28,068 bases of DNA from an uncultured Clostridia bacterium. GTDB taxonomy: Bacteria > Bacillota > Clostridia > Christensenellales > Aristaeellaceae. A program made the translations under genes and the position numbers. Numbering within the stretch: the first letter of the stretch is position 1; every line of letters starts with the position of its first letter. Of this stretch, positions 15,781-23,698 are shown in pieces. The notes beneath the pieces were generated by a model, which saw only the letters and a list, made by a program, of their open reading frames with translations, ran no database searches and was not told where the DNA came from. Where the stretch lies: the NCBI GenBank assembly GCA_937934775.1, contig CALGYL010000386.1, positions 1-28,068 of the forward strand, given 5' to 3'.

Positions 15781-16839
15781 TCATTCGGTACTCAATTGTT
15801 CCCTGAGGATGTCTACAGCATTCTGAATGCCCTCATCTGGCGTGAACCGGGCCGAAAAACCCAGCGACTGAAGCTTAGAGGCATCAAGCACCTGTGGCTG
15901 CGAGGGGGAGTACCCAAGCCGTTCAAGTTCTTTGGGCTGTTCAAAGACGACGCGCGTCCCTCCGGTCATCGCACATTTTTGGGCGAAATCGGCAATTGTC
16001 AGGACGGATCGCGGGCTTGCCACGTTGTAGGCCTGATGCGGGGCACCGTTGATCAGTATATATAAAAGCGCCAACGCACAGTCCGCCACATGGAGGTAGC
16101 TACGCAGTTGAAGGCCTTGGCTCTTCATAACAATATCACGCCCGGCGGCCGCGTCATTCAGAAACTGAGTCGACGCGCGGTTATCCCGCGAAGTGGCGGT
16201 GGGGCCATAAACGTGGCACGGCCTTGCGATGACGCTATCGACGCCATACTGTTGCCCATAGGCGGCGCACAGCGTCTCCATCGCTCGTTTACCTGACGGG
16301 TAGCAGGAGCGCGATGAAAGCACATCGATCCATCCCAGGAAATCTTCCCGAAACGGCAGGTCTTCAGGCGCGCCGCGGCCATAGATCTCCCCTGTTGACA
16401 GGATGAGAACGCGCGCCTTGTATGTGCGCGCCAAATCAAGCACGTTCTTTGCGCCTTCCACAAGGCCCGTCAGCGTGCCTACCGGATCCTTCGAAAATTG
16501 CGCCGGCGAGGCGTTGCTGGCCGTGTGCAGGATCAAATCATATCCGTCCGCACCCGAAAAGGGCTTGGTTATATCGTATTGGACCAATTGAAAATTTGGG
16601 TTTTCCGAATACACGGAAAAACGTTTGTTTGCCGCATCCAAATCCCGGACACAGGCGGCAACCGAAATCTGCCCCGAATGATGTTCGTTGCGAGCCATCA
16701 TAAGGTCAGTTAAAAACGAACCGATTAATCCTGCCGCACCGGTGATCATCACCCGCGCGCCGCGAAGTCGGCTCCATTCGAGATTTTCGCTGATGGTCTG
16801 GACAAGCAGCGAGTTATACAGAACGCCATACTGCTGCAT
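15781..16839 (-). CDS. NAD-dependent epimerase/dehydratase (extended SDR)
   Basis: 352 residues from ATG 16839, which has GGAGGG six bases upstream; the longer frame from a TTG at 16851 would overlap that site. The Rossmann motif GAAGLIGS follows RLRGARVMITG. The catalytic Tyr and Lys are in SCYPSGKRAME (YPSGK = YxxxK), with the Ser/Thr in ILSTGEIYG. RPCHVYGP and LRSYLHVADCALALLYIL are typical of UDP-glucuronate decarboxylase or dTDP-glucose dehydratase relatives. It lies 116 bp upstream of the cytidylyltransferase in the same operon. Its substrate might be a nucleotide sugar for the surface polymer, possibly one activated by that enzyme; this cannot be settled by sequence reading. Confidence 0.88.
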   Translation of the reverse strand: MQQYGVLYNSLLVQTISENLEWSRLRGARVMITGAAGLIGSFLTDLMMARNEHHSGQISVAACVRDLDAANKRFSVYSENPNFQLVQYDITKPFSGADGYDLILHTASNASPAQFSKDPVGTLTGLVEGAKNVLDLARTYKARVLILSTGEIYGRGAPEDLPFREDFLGWIDVLSSRSCYPSGKRAMETLCAAYGQQYGVDSVIARPCHVYGPTATSRDNRASTQFLNDAAAGRDIVMKSQGLQLRSYLHVADCALALLYILINGAPHQAYNVASPRSVLTIADFAQKCAMTGGTRVVFEQPKELERLGYSPSQPQVLDASKLQSLGFSARFTPDEGIQNAVDILREQLSTE

Positions 16840-16873
16840 ATAACCCTCCAATAGTTGGATTCACGCACTCACG

Positions 16874-18031
16874 TTATTTTCTGTCAAGATTATCTAAAAT
16901 CGCATGAACAGCCGCTTTTGTTGCTTCCCCAGTCTCATATGCGCCGAAGAAATCTAAGATCTCTTGGTCGTTTCGGGCAGAATCTTCCGCAGAAAGACTG
17001 AATAACCGGGCTTCTAAAGCGGTTTGATCCCGCGCAATCCAGAAGGGTGAGGCATCAATATCGAAGTAAAAAGTTCGTTCGCTGGAAAAAAGCATGTGAT
17101 CAGGTTGGAATAAAATGATCGGTCTTCCGGTTAGGGCAAAATCTCCAACGCTTGACGAATAATCAGAAATCAACAAATCGGCAACCAAAAGGAGTTCAGC
17201 CATATCTTCCCAATCGCTGGCATCCCGAATGCGCGGGTCATCATCAACACCATTTATACCACGTACTTTTGTGTGCCCACGGAGAAGGCAGATCCAATGA
17301 TCTCCACTTCTTTCTAATGTATCAACAACCTTGCTTACATCAAGATCCAAAGTTTGAAGGCAAAAAAGGTCTGCAGCTTTTCGGCGATAGGTTGGCGCAT
17401 AAAGGAGCACTTTTGCCCCCTGTGGAATGCCAAGCGCGGAACGTGTGGTTGCTTTTCTACACGGATCATTCAGAATCAAAAGATCATTACGAGGAGTACC
17501 GCATCGCAAGAACTTTCCCTCATAGTTGAAACAGCTTCGGTACACGCGTTCGGCATGAGTTGACCCGGCTATGATAAGGTTGCATTCCCGCTCGACGATC
17601 TTCCTGCCAACGGCAAAGTTAGGAGAATCTAAAAGAATGGTTTTAAAGCCACGGTCGCCATGCCATGTTTGCATGTAGAATTGGCTTGGAGATTTGTACA
17701 AATAGGGAGGCTTGGTGGTGTTATCTATCCAGAAACGTGCTGTTGCAAGTTCATAGAGTGCAAGAATTGAGGAAAATCTAACGCAACGGATATAGGAGGG
17801 GAGTATAGCGCGCTTTGCAGACGGGCAAATGAACAGCCAAACAATATCAAGGTTTGGCTGCTGCTCATGCAACGCTTCAGAAATCGCCCGAGGGTTATCG
17901 GAATAGGCGCTGCCGTTAAAGCTGGAAAAAACGACTTTGTTGGGCCTTTCTCTCATGACCTTGTTGACAGCCCACATGAAACAATATCTCATGCCTTGAA
18001 ACAGGCGTCCAAAAAGCGGCCGCAAAAACAT
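16874..18031 (-). CDS. CDP-glycerol glycerophosphotransferase family protein (TagB/TagF-like)
   Basis: 385 residues from ATG 18031 with AGGGGG upstream. Family landmarks are in order: VVFSSFNGSAYSDNPRAI, WIDNTTKPP, QTWHGDRGFKTI (family form QTWHGTPLK), CGTPRND, VLLYAPTYRR, LLRGHTKV and LLVADLLISDYSSSVGDFALTGRPIIL. These membrane-associated enzymes move glycerol- or ribitol-phosphate from the CDP form to a growing chain at the cytoplasmic face. The D-R-G-F-K-T variant of the first motif and the modest length suggest a primase or modifying enzyme rather than a long-chain polymerase; this is inference. It is first gene of the leftward operon and divergent from GT2/TagD/LicD, whose TagD would supply CDP-glycerol. 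Confidence 0.9.
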   Translation of the reverse strand: MFLRPLFGRLFQGMRYCFMWAVNKVMRERPNKVVFSSFNGSAYSDNPRAISEALHEQQPNLDIVWLFICPSAKRAILPSYIRCVRFSSILALYELATARFWIDNTTKPPYLYKSPSQFYMQTWHGDRGFKTILLDSPNFAVGRKIVERECNLIIAGSTHAERVYRSCFNYEGKFLRCGTPRNDLLILNDPCRKATTRSALGIPQGAKVLLYAPTYRRKAADLFCLQTLDLDVSKVVDTLERSGDHWICLLRGHTKVRGINGVDDDPRIRDASDWEDMAELLLVADLLISDYSSSVGDFALTGRPIILFQPDHMLFSSERTFYFDIDASPFWIARDQTALEARLFSLSAEDSARNDQEILDFFGAYETGEATKAAVHAILDNLDRK

Positions 18032-18055
18032 TGAGACTTACCCCCTGATCCGCTA

Positions 18056-18083
18056 ATTATACCATATGGATATCAAATAGCAA
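18056..18083 (-). promoter_or_regulatory. Extended -10 promoter for the leftward polymer operon
   Basis: Read leftward: TTGCTA (18083-18078), 16-bp spacer, TATAAT (18061-18056), with an extended -10 (TGGTATAAT). It lies 25 bp before ATG 18031 and implies a very short leader. Confidence 0.7.
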
Positions 18084-18142
18084 GCTTTTTCCGGCGTTTT
18101 CCAATAAACACTCAAAGCGCCGAGTACGGGTGGGGAAAGGGC

Positions 18143-18171
18143 TTGTATTTGGGGTGAGTTTATGAGATAAT
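18143..18171 (+). promoter_or_regulatory. SigA-type promoter for the rightward polymer operon
   Basis: TTGTAT (18143-18148), 17-bp spacer, GATAAT (18166-18171). Transcription would begin near 18178, about 160 nt before the GTG start at 18338, leaving a long leader that contains the palindrome CCCTATAGGG. No known riboswitch was recognised in it. The rest of 18032-18337 holds no gene. Confidence 0.6.
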
Positions 18172-18337
18172 ATTTGTGGATTTCTGTCCCTATAGGGGTG
18201 CACGCTCATGAATGCGCGAGTTAAGCATCTGTGCAGCGCAAGGAAGCCCCGTATATATCAGACGTTTTTTCCGCGTTTTAAAAGCAGCGGTTGTTCTTTT
18301 TTTGGTAACCTACTCGATTTGAGAGGAGCCCGCCAAA

Positions 18338-19396
18338 GTGGAAGAAATCGTTCGAATGTATGAAAACGAAATCCATACAGAACAGGCCAAGCGCTTCTTT
18401 CGGGAATACTATAAAGAAATGAATCTTGATGAGGCTGGCACGGATGATGCGCAACAGCACACGTCGGCGTTTTACCCTGTTATGTCCGATCACCTCATCA
18501 GTGTTATCATCCCTACATTTAATCGAAAAGAGATGTTGGCCAAAGCGGTCAACAGTGTGTTGACGCAGGATTATCCAAAAATTGAAATCAGTATTATTAA
18601 TGATTGCTCAACCGATGGTACGTTTGAGTATCTCGCAGCACTGAGTAGTGCGCACGCCAACATCAAGGTAATTCACAATGAAAGCCATAAAGACCCGGGC
18701 TATAGCCGTAGGCTTGGGTATCTCGCATCCTGTGGGGAATACATTGTTTTTCTTGATGATGATGACTACTACATTGATAATGAGTTCTTCAGAAAGGCAG
18801 TTCAAACGCATCTCAACGAACAAAATTTGTCCTTCGTTGGGGCGAATGCATTCGTTGAAGATGTTGTGCGGGGGAAGCTGCTTGTAAAAAACCTCAACAA
18901 AACAGGGATTATCAACAAGGGCGACTACCTAAATAACATTCCGGTGACATACAATAAGCCGCTATCTACCTTCACATCGGTATTCAAAAAGTCGCATTTG
19001 GATGAAATTGGATTTAAAGATATGTTTATGATGAATGATTCGTCCATTTATTATCGTTCATTGTTGACGGGCGATGCATGTTTGCTTGAGGATATAATTG
19101 GCGTGCATGTCAAGCATGCGACCAATTTCTCTAAAAACCTCGACGTGCCGTTCATCTTAAAAAACGTTGAGGAAAAGCTATGGGTTTTCGAAGAGGCGAA
19201 GAAGAGAAATATTCCATTGAACCCATCGTGGTATACTCATCAAGCGTTCTTGACGTTTCGGTATTACTTCAAAGGAAATAAGCTGAAATCAAACGACTAT
19301 GTAAAAATTATGAAATGGATAGTAAAAGATGCTAAATACAGCAAATGGCGATTGATTTTTATAGTCAATAAGCTTGTTGCGAAAAAATTTATATAG
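18338..19396 (+). CDS. Family 2 glycosyltransferase
   Basis: 352 residues from GTG 18338, with GAGAGGAG nine bases upstream. An N-terminal extension of about 50 residues precedes the GT-A fold, which opens LISVIIPTFNRKEMLAKAVNSVLTQDYPKIEISIINDCSTDGT. The metal/nucleotide-sugar motif is FLDDDDYY near residue 140. The C-terminal part (EEAKKRNIPLNPSWYTHQAFLTFRYYFKG) has no large membrane segments, so it probably transfers sugar to a lipid-linked intermediate at the inner face. The gene and its downstream neighbour are clearly more AT-rich than the rest of the contig, a sign of recent acquisition. Donor and acceptor unknown. Confidence 0.88.
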   Translation: MEEIVRMYENEIHTEQAKRFFREYYKEMNLDEAGTDDAQQHTSAFYPVMSDHLISVIIPTFNRKEMLAKAVNSVLTQDYPKIEISIINDCSTDGTFEYLAALSSAHANIKVIHNESHKDPGYSRRLGYLASCGEYIVFLDDDDYYIDNEFFRKAVQTHLNEQNLSFVGANAFVEDVVRGKLLVKNLNKTGIINKGDYLNNIPVTYNKPLSTFTSVFKKSHLDEIGFKDMFMMNDSSIYYRSLLTGDACLLEDIIGVHVKHATNFSKNLDVPFILKNVEEKLWVFEEAKKRNIPLNPSWYTHQAFLTFRYYFKGNKLKSNDYVKIMKWIVKDAKYSKWRLIFIVNKLVAKKFI

Positions 19397-19565
19397 ACGA
19401 ACGAAACATTAGTACCTAACCAATTGCACGGAACCGTTTGCGTTCGACACCAAATTTGAAAAATTGTGCGGATAAGATCCCTAAGTTACAGTATAGATGG
19501 GGAAACGTATTTAGGCGGTGGAAACGCTTGAAACGGCAGATAATATTAGATCAAGGATGACGCGG

Positions 19566-19988
19566 ATGATAAAAGTAATGACATCTGGAACGTTTGATAT
19601 TTTACATTATGGCCACATTCGATTACTGAGACGCGCAAAAGAACTTGGCGATTATTTGGTCGTTGTTTGCTCAAACGACGAATGCGTAAGCAGCAAAGGA
19701 AAGAAATGCTATTATTCATTCGATGTCAGGAAAGAAATGTTAAACTCTATAAAGTTTGTTGATGAAGTTATTGAAGAAAACTGCTTGTTTGATGACGCAT
19801 TGACGAATCTTTGCAACATTGCAATCGAGAAGTCGGTCGATATCTTTGTGCTCGGTACAGATTATCAAGATAGTCTTTCGTCCATGCGCGATTACGATAG
19901 ATTGAGTAAACTTGTTAAGATTGTTTTCTTGGAGAGAACGGAAAGCATATCCACATCAAAAATCAAGCAAGATTTAGAGAAAGAATAG
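19566..19988 (+). CDS. tagD: Glycerol-3-phosphate cytidylyltransferase
   Basis: 140 residues from ATG 19566, eight bases after AAGGA; ATG 19557 and GTG 19518 are in frame but lack better sites. TagD of Bacillus subtilis has 129 residues. The catalytic block is TSGTFDILHYGHIRLLRRA (HxGH of the nucleotidyltransferase superfamily), and the second signature is ERTESISTSKIKQ, against RTEGISTTKI in TagD. It makes CDP-glycerol from CTP and glycerol 3-phosphate, the donor for TagB/TagF-type enzymes such as the gene at 16874. It follows the GT2 gene after 169 bp without a recognised gene and precedes licD by 30 bp. AT-rich like GT2. Confidence 0.93.
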   Translation: MIKVMTSGTFDILHYGHIRLLRRAKELGDYLVVVCSNDECVSSKGKKCYYSFDVRKEMLNSIKFVDEVIEENCLFDDALTNLCNIAIEKSVDIFVLGTDYQDSLSSMRDYDRLSKLVKIVFLERTESISTSKIKQDLEKE

Positions 19989-20018
19989 TATTACCGGGCG
20001 AAGCATAGGAGGCGGCCA

Positions 20019-20852
20019 ATGGCAGTACAAGAGTGGCTCAGGCAGGTGCAGTTGATTGAACTTGAAGCGCTGGACGAGATGATGCGCATCTGCGATAAGC
20101 ACAATTTGACCTATTATATCGACGGCGGTTCGTTGCTGGGCGCAGTGCGTCATAAGGGCTTTATTCCTTGGGATGACGATATCGACTTTGCTATGCCGCG
20201 CGTGGAGTATGATAAGTTCGTCAAGATCGCGCGCGAAGAACTCGACCCAAAATTCCACTTTGAATCTATGGAATACGATCCGAACGACTTTTATGTCATG
20301 CTGTCACGCATCCGAAGAAAGAACACCATCTATATGACCAATCGCAGCGGCAAGTTCGATCTTCAGAGTCACGGTATCTGGATTGACATATTCCCCTTCG
20401 ATGATCAGCCGGGATCAGATACGCTTGCCATGGCATTCGATTGGAAACTTTACAACCTGATCATGAACATCCTGCTCCGCTACCAAAACGACAATGGGCA
20501 CAGAACCTTGCTTGGCAAAATCCAGGCGTTCTTTGTGCATCTGCTCAGCTTTGATCAATATCGCAAGCTGGCAAAACGCCTAATGACCCGCCACAACGGA
20601 AAAAACCTGCCCTACTGGAAGACGCCCGTGCTGTCCAGCCACTACAAACGAACGACATTGCGCAAGAGCTGGTCAGAGCCGCGCATCACCCTGGAATTCG
20701 AGGGTAGGCAAGTGCCTGCCCCGAGCAACTATGACGCGATACTCACTCAATACTACGGCGATTACATGACGCCTCCACCAGAAGAGAAACGTAAATTGCA
20801 CACGCCGGTGCGCGTGTCATTTGATACCAATGGGCCAGACGTTAAGATCTAA
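20019..20852 (+). CDS. licD: LicD-family phosphotransferase, copy 1
   Basis: 277 residues; AGGAGG at 20007-20012. The LicD signature YYIDGGSLLGAVRHKGFIPWDDDIDFAMPR occupies residues about 32-62, followed by GIWIDIFPFDD and a C-terminal YYGDYMTPPPEEKR, all usual for the family. LicD of Streptococcus pneumoniae and Haemophilus transfers phosphocholine from CDP-choline to wall polymer or LPS sugars; relatives transfer other phospho-alditols from CDP donors. With TagD upstream and no choline genes visible, phosphoglycerol is a reasonable but unproven alternative. It is an about 40 % identity-level relative (by eye) of the LicD at 21135 and convergent with it. Confidence 0.92.
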   Translation: MAVQEWLRQVQLIELEALDEMMRICDKHNLTYYIDGGSLLGAVRHKGFIPWDDDIDFAMPRVEYDKFVKIAREELDPKFHFESMEYDPNDFYVMLSRIRRKNTIYMTNRSGKFDLQSHGIWIDIFPFDDQPGSDTLAMAFDWKLYNLIMNILLRYQNDNGHRTLLGKIQAFFVHLLSFDQYRKLAKRLMTRHNGKNLPYWKTPVLSSHYKRTTLRKSWSEPRITLEFEGRQVPAPSNYDAILTQYYGDYMTPPPEEKRKLHTPVRVSFDTNGPDVKI

Positions 20853-21134
20853 GGCAACGCCGCGTAATAGAAGTACAATGGGTACAACGACGCATGGGAT
20901 CGACGGGGGCATCTACCGATGTTGGTTCTTCGCGGGGCTGCGAACCGTGTCAGGCCAGCAAGCTCCGCTTGCCTGCTGGAACAGCCCTTCGTAAGCCGCG
21001 AAAACGTGCCCGGCGCTGGCCGGAATCGAAAATTCCCCATGCTCCGGATGACATATTCACCGCCTCCGCGGTTTGCGCTAAACACTCCGGTTTTTAAGTT
21101 CTATAGTTTTACCGTTTTTTATTCCCCGCCTTAA
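20853..21134. other. Spacer between convergent licD genes
   Basis: 282 bp without a supported gene. It contains nested inverted repeats (GCAAGC at 20958 with GCTTGC at 20967, flanked by CCAGCA and TGCTGG) and GGAAT-CGAAA-ATTCC near 21023. There is also a T-rich stretch (GGTTTTTAAG and CCGTTTTTTATTCC, about 21090-21125) that could help terminate the rightward operon. Confidence 0.5.
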
Positions 21135-21950
21135 CTAAAGCTGGCTAACACCGTCGATCAAAAAGCGCACTGCCTTATGAGGGACCCGCTTTTCTGGCGG
21201 CGGAAGTTGCATGTAGTCACCGTACATACGCAGAAGCCACTGGTGGTAGTCTCCGGGCGCCGTGTACAACCGCCCTTCAAATTCGAGTTGAGCAGGTGGC
21301 TCAAACACGCTTTTTGCGAAGGTCTCCTTGCGGTAGCCGAAAATGCCGGCATAGGTTAACCAGTATGCCAGGTTCTTCCCCTCGTGCCGCCGCGCGATCC
21401 GATCCCGCGCCTTCCGGTAGAAAGCGAATGGCAGACACCTGGCCAGCCATAAATAGGCACCGCCGCCCGCGGTGATTGGGCCGGCGTTGTAATAATTCCG
21501 GATAATCCGGTTCAGGTGCCGCTCGATCAGATAGCCGTCTATTCGCTGGAGGAAGCTTTCCTGCCGCGGCTGATCGTCCAGTGGGAACACGTCGATCCAT
21601 ACCCCAGTGCAGGGCAGTTCAAATTGGCGGATGTACCCGCTCTCATAGACAGTGTTCCTGCGGCGCAGGCGGGTTACGTAGTACGGATCCTTCGGAATCT
21701 GGACCGGGTTCTCGAGCTCCAAATCTTTTGGCAACTCATGTGGTGCAATATCTAGAAATCGATTGTAATCCACACGAGGCATGGCGACATCTATGTCGTC
21801 ATCCCACGGGATAAAGCCCTTATGCCGAACCGCGCCTAGCAACGTTCCGCCCACGAGATAATAGCGGAGATTGTATTTATCGCAAATTTCCGCAAACACA
21901 CAGAGCTGCTCAATCTCTAACTGCTGAAGTTTTCGAAGCCAATCGGTCAT
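21135..21950 (-). CDS. licD: LicD-family phosphotransferase, copy 2
   Basis: 271 residues. The signature reads RYYLVGGTLLGAVRHKGFIPWDDDIDVAMPR, then GVWIDVFPLDDQP and MYGDYMQLPPPEKR, colinear with copy 1 over the whole length. The two are paralogues that have diverged well beyond a recent duplication and differ strongly in codon use (copy 2 GC-rich). The ATG overlaps the TGA of the upstream pyruvyltransferase-like gene as ATGA, so translation is probably coupled and the two products should act on the same polymer. Confidence 0.92.
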   Translation of the reverse strand: MTDWLRKLQQLEIEQLCVFAEICDKYNLRYYLVGGTLLGAVRHKGFIPWDDDIDVAMPRVDYNRFLDIAPHELPKDLELENPVQIPKDPYYVTRLRRRNTVYESGYIRQFELPCTGVWIDVFPLDDQPRQESFLQRIDGYLIERHLNRIIRNYYNAGPITAGGGAYLWLARCLPFAFYRKARDRIARRHEGKNLAYWLTYAGIFGYRKETFAKSVFEPPAQLEFEGRLYTAPGDYHQWLLRMYGDYMQLPPPEKRVPHKAVRFLIDGVSQL

Positions 21951-23179
21951 ACGCTGCCCCCGATTCGGTAAGCCTCTGAGACTGTGTCCTTAATGGTCTT
22001 GCGATATGCGCTTCGTGCCTCTACTCCATATGGCTGCGACATCGCGAGTTCCATCTGATCGACGATCTCCTTCGCGTTCGCCCGGTGGCCCGACATTGCG
22101 CGCTCCGGGAAACCAATCGTCTTCATAAAATCGTCTACTTTATCGTTCCAGGAGATTACCACCGCCGGTACGCCCATCGAGTAGGCTGAGATACAGGAGT
22201 GCAGCCGGAAGGTGATGATCCCCTGAAAACCGGCGATGGTTTCCAATAGATCGGAACACTCCGTGATACGCGGCAAGAGAAGCGAACTGTCCAGCCCCAG
22301 TTGGTTTAGAAGTTTTTCACCGAACTCCTGGTCATTTTCAAAGCCATTTCCAAATAGCCGCCAATGATAGCCGCGGGCTGTCAGTTCCGAGAGCATCGCG
22401 CGATACATTTCTACAAGATTCGCATAAGGAATCGGCCGGTTGTAGGATTCGAACGCGTTCTCACGTACGAGACCAACTCCAATCACAGGGTGGGGCTTGG
22501 CTGTGATGCCAAACGCTTCCGATGCCCATACAGCAGTGTCCGCGACAAGATGCGCGGTTTTTATACCGTGAAGATAGTGTGTGTTTATAAGATCCACATG
22601 GTCGCGCACGGTGATCAACTTGACATTATCGCTTAAAAGCGCACGTTGCATGGTTTTAAATCGATATGATTTAGGGTCGCATTCGCCAACGAGTCCAACC
22701 GCACAGAACACCACAGGGATTCCAGCCCGGCGTGATTCACGGACAATCAACTCGATCGCATCCTGATAGCTATTATAACTGTATTCGATAATGCCACCAC
22801 CCGCGAAAACCACAAGATCCGCGCTGCGTAGAATATTCCGGTAATACGAGCGCAAACGTGGCGCATAATTGGGATCGGTATTCCACTCGAGACGGGCGAA
22901 TAAATCCCGAGCGGTGCCGCGCGCCATGCGCTTGCCCTTTTGAACTACACGGCGGATCATTTTGTCGAGGCGCGAGGGGTTCCTCGAACAGCCAAAAGCG
23001 TTATTCTGGACTGCGGTGTAGAACTTTGCGGTACGTTGCACGCGACCATATAGATCACATTCAATGAACTGGAACTGCTCCTCCGGCGCAACTTGTTTAA
23101 ATAGGTATTCCGAGCACTTTATAACCAAATGTTCACCTAGGTTATGGGACATGCAGAGCGATATCAGGACGATCTTCAA
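21947..23179 (-). CDS. Polysaccharide pyruvyl transferase family protein
   Basis: 410 residues from TTG 23179 (LKIVLISLCMSHNLGEHLV), with AAAGGGGG seven bases upstream. The longer upstream frame has no site and runs into a licD relic. Family features are SADLVVFAGGGIIEYSYNSYQDAIE (the GGG pocket), IPVVFCAVGL, LITVRDHVD (RD motif), VADTAVW, VIGVGLVRENAFE, and near the end GIITFRLHSCISAYSMGVPAVVISWNDKVDDFMKTIG. This is the R.H...A...G.P block shared by CsaB and WcaK-like enzymes. These add pyruvate ketals to surface polysaccharides, usually from phosphoenolpyruvate. It is translationally coupled to licD copy 2. The acceptor is unknown. Confidence 0.88.
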   Translation of the reverse strand: MKIVLISLCMSHNLGEHLVIKCSEYLFKQVAPEEQFQFIECDLYGRVQRTAKFYTAVQNNAFGCSRNPSRLDKMIRRVVQKGKRMARGTARDLFARLEWNTDPNYAPRLRSYYRNILRSADLVVFAGGGIIEYSYNSYQDAIELIVRESRRAGIPVVFCAVGLVGECDPKSYRFKTMQRALLSDNVKLITVRDHVDLINTHYLHGIKTAHLVADTAVWASEAFGITAKPHPVIGVGLVRENAFESYNRPIPYANLVEMYRAMLSELTARGYHWRLFGNGFENDQEFGEKLLNQLGLDSSLLLPRITECSDLLETIAGFQGIITFRLHSCISAYSMGVPAVVISWNDKVDDFMKTIGFPERAMSGHRANAKEIVDQMELAMSQPYGVEARSAYRKTIKDTVSEAYRIGGSV

Positions 23180-23217
23180 ACCGTGGCCCCCTTTAGGTAA
23201 GTTAAGCAGAGGAAGCG

Positions 23218-23343
23218 TTATAATGCGCCGAAACGAGCGGCATAGTGAACCGCGCTCAAGGGAAAACCACCGTCCGGGTAGTAGCGAAAATGGTTGGCCT
23301 CGCAAACCATCAAGAATTCATCCAGTTGTCCTGGGATAGTCAT
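23218..23343 (-). pseudogene. Decayed licD 5' fragment
   Basis: On the minus strand the frame reads QLDEFLMVCEANHFRYYPDG followed by GFPLSAVHYAARFGAL. It aligns without gaps to the start of the LicD signature (copy 2: QLCVFAEICDKYNLRYYLVG then GTLLGAVRHKGFIPWD). The match ends at a stop codon where F-I-P-W-D-D-D should follow, 38 bp before the pyruvyltransferase-like start. It is too short to be functional and is best read as the relic of a third licD gene. Confidence 0.7.
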
Positions 23344-23698
23344 GTGGGCGATAAAGCCAAAAGCGATATTAGCATTATAATGACTGAACGGCTGTCCGTC
23401 AAGGAAAGCAAGAACGCATCGTTGAACTGGCTCCGCCCCCAGGCACTGTACCAGCCGGCGCAGGCAGGCAGCCGAAGCGGCGCAGGTTCTGGCTGCGCGA
23501 TGGTGGTTGCATCCGGCTGCGGCCGGAATATCCATTGCGCCCGGGAGCATTTCAGGGCCATCGGCATGCATATCCGTCATGTATGAAGCGGCGGACAGTG
23601 ATTTGGCGCCGATGGATCGTGATGAAAGAAGGGCGCGCATACACTTCCGGCGACGGCATTTCCGAAGGCGGGCCAATACGGCTAAAGGCGCCGTAGCC
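23344..23698. other. Decayed or non-coding stretch upstream of the licD relic
   Basis: About 355 bp with open frames on both strands but no recognisable domain, ribosome binding site or start. The minus-strand frame continuous with the licD relic reads CVLAFLDGQPFSHYNANIAF and could be more of the decayed locus. Nothing else found. Confidence 0.4.

Noticed and set aside
18210..18377. Short frame from ATG 18210 overlapping the GT2 start, considered as a leader peptide
   Set aside because: Only a weak GGGGTG precedes it, the sequence shows no leader-peptide codon bias, and it runs past the GT2 start out of frame.
23245..23586. 113-codon plus-strand frame near the licD relic
   Set aside because: No ribosome binding site or family; the opposite strand shows a convincing LicD signature fragment in the first part.
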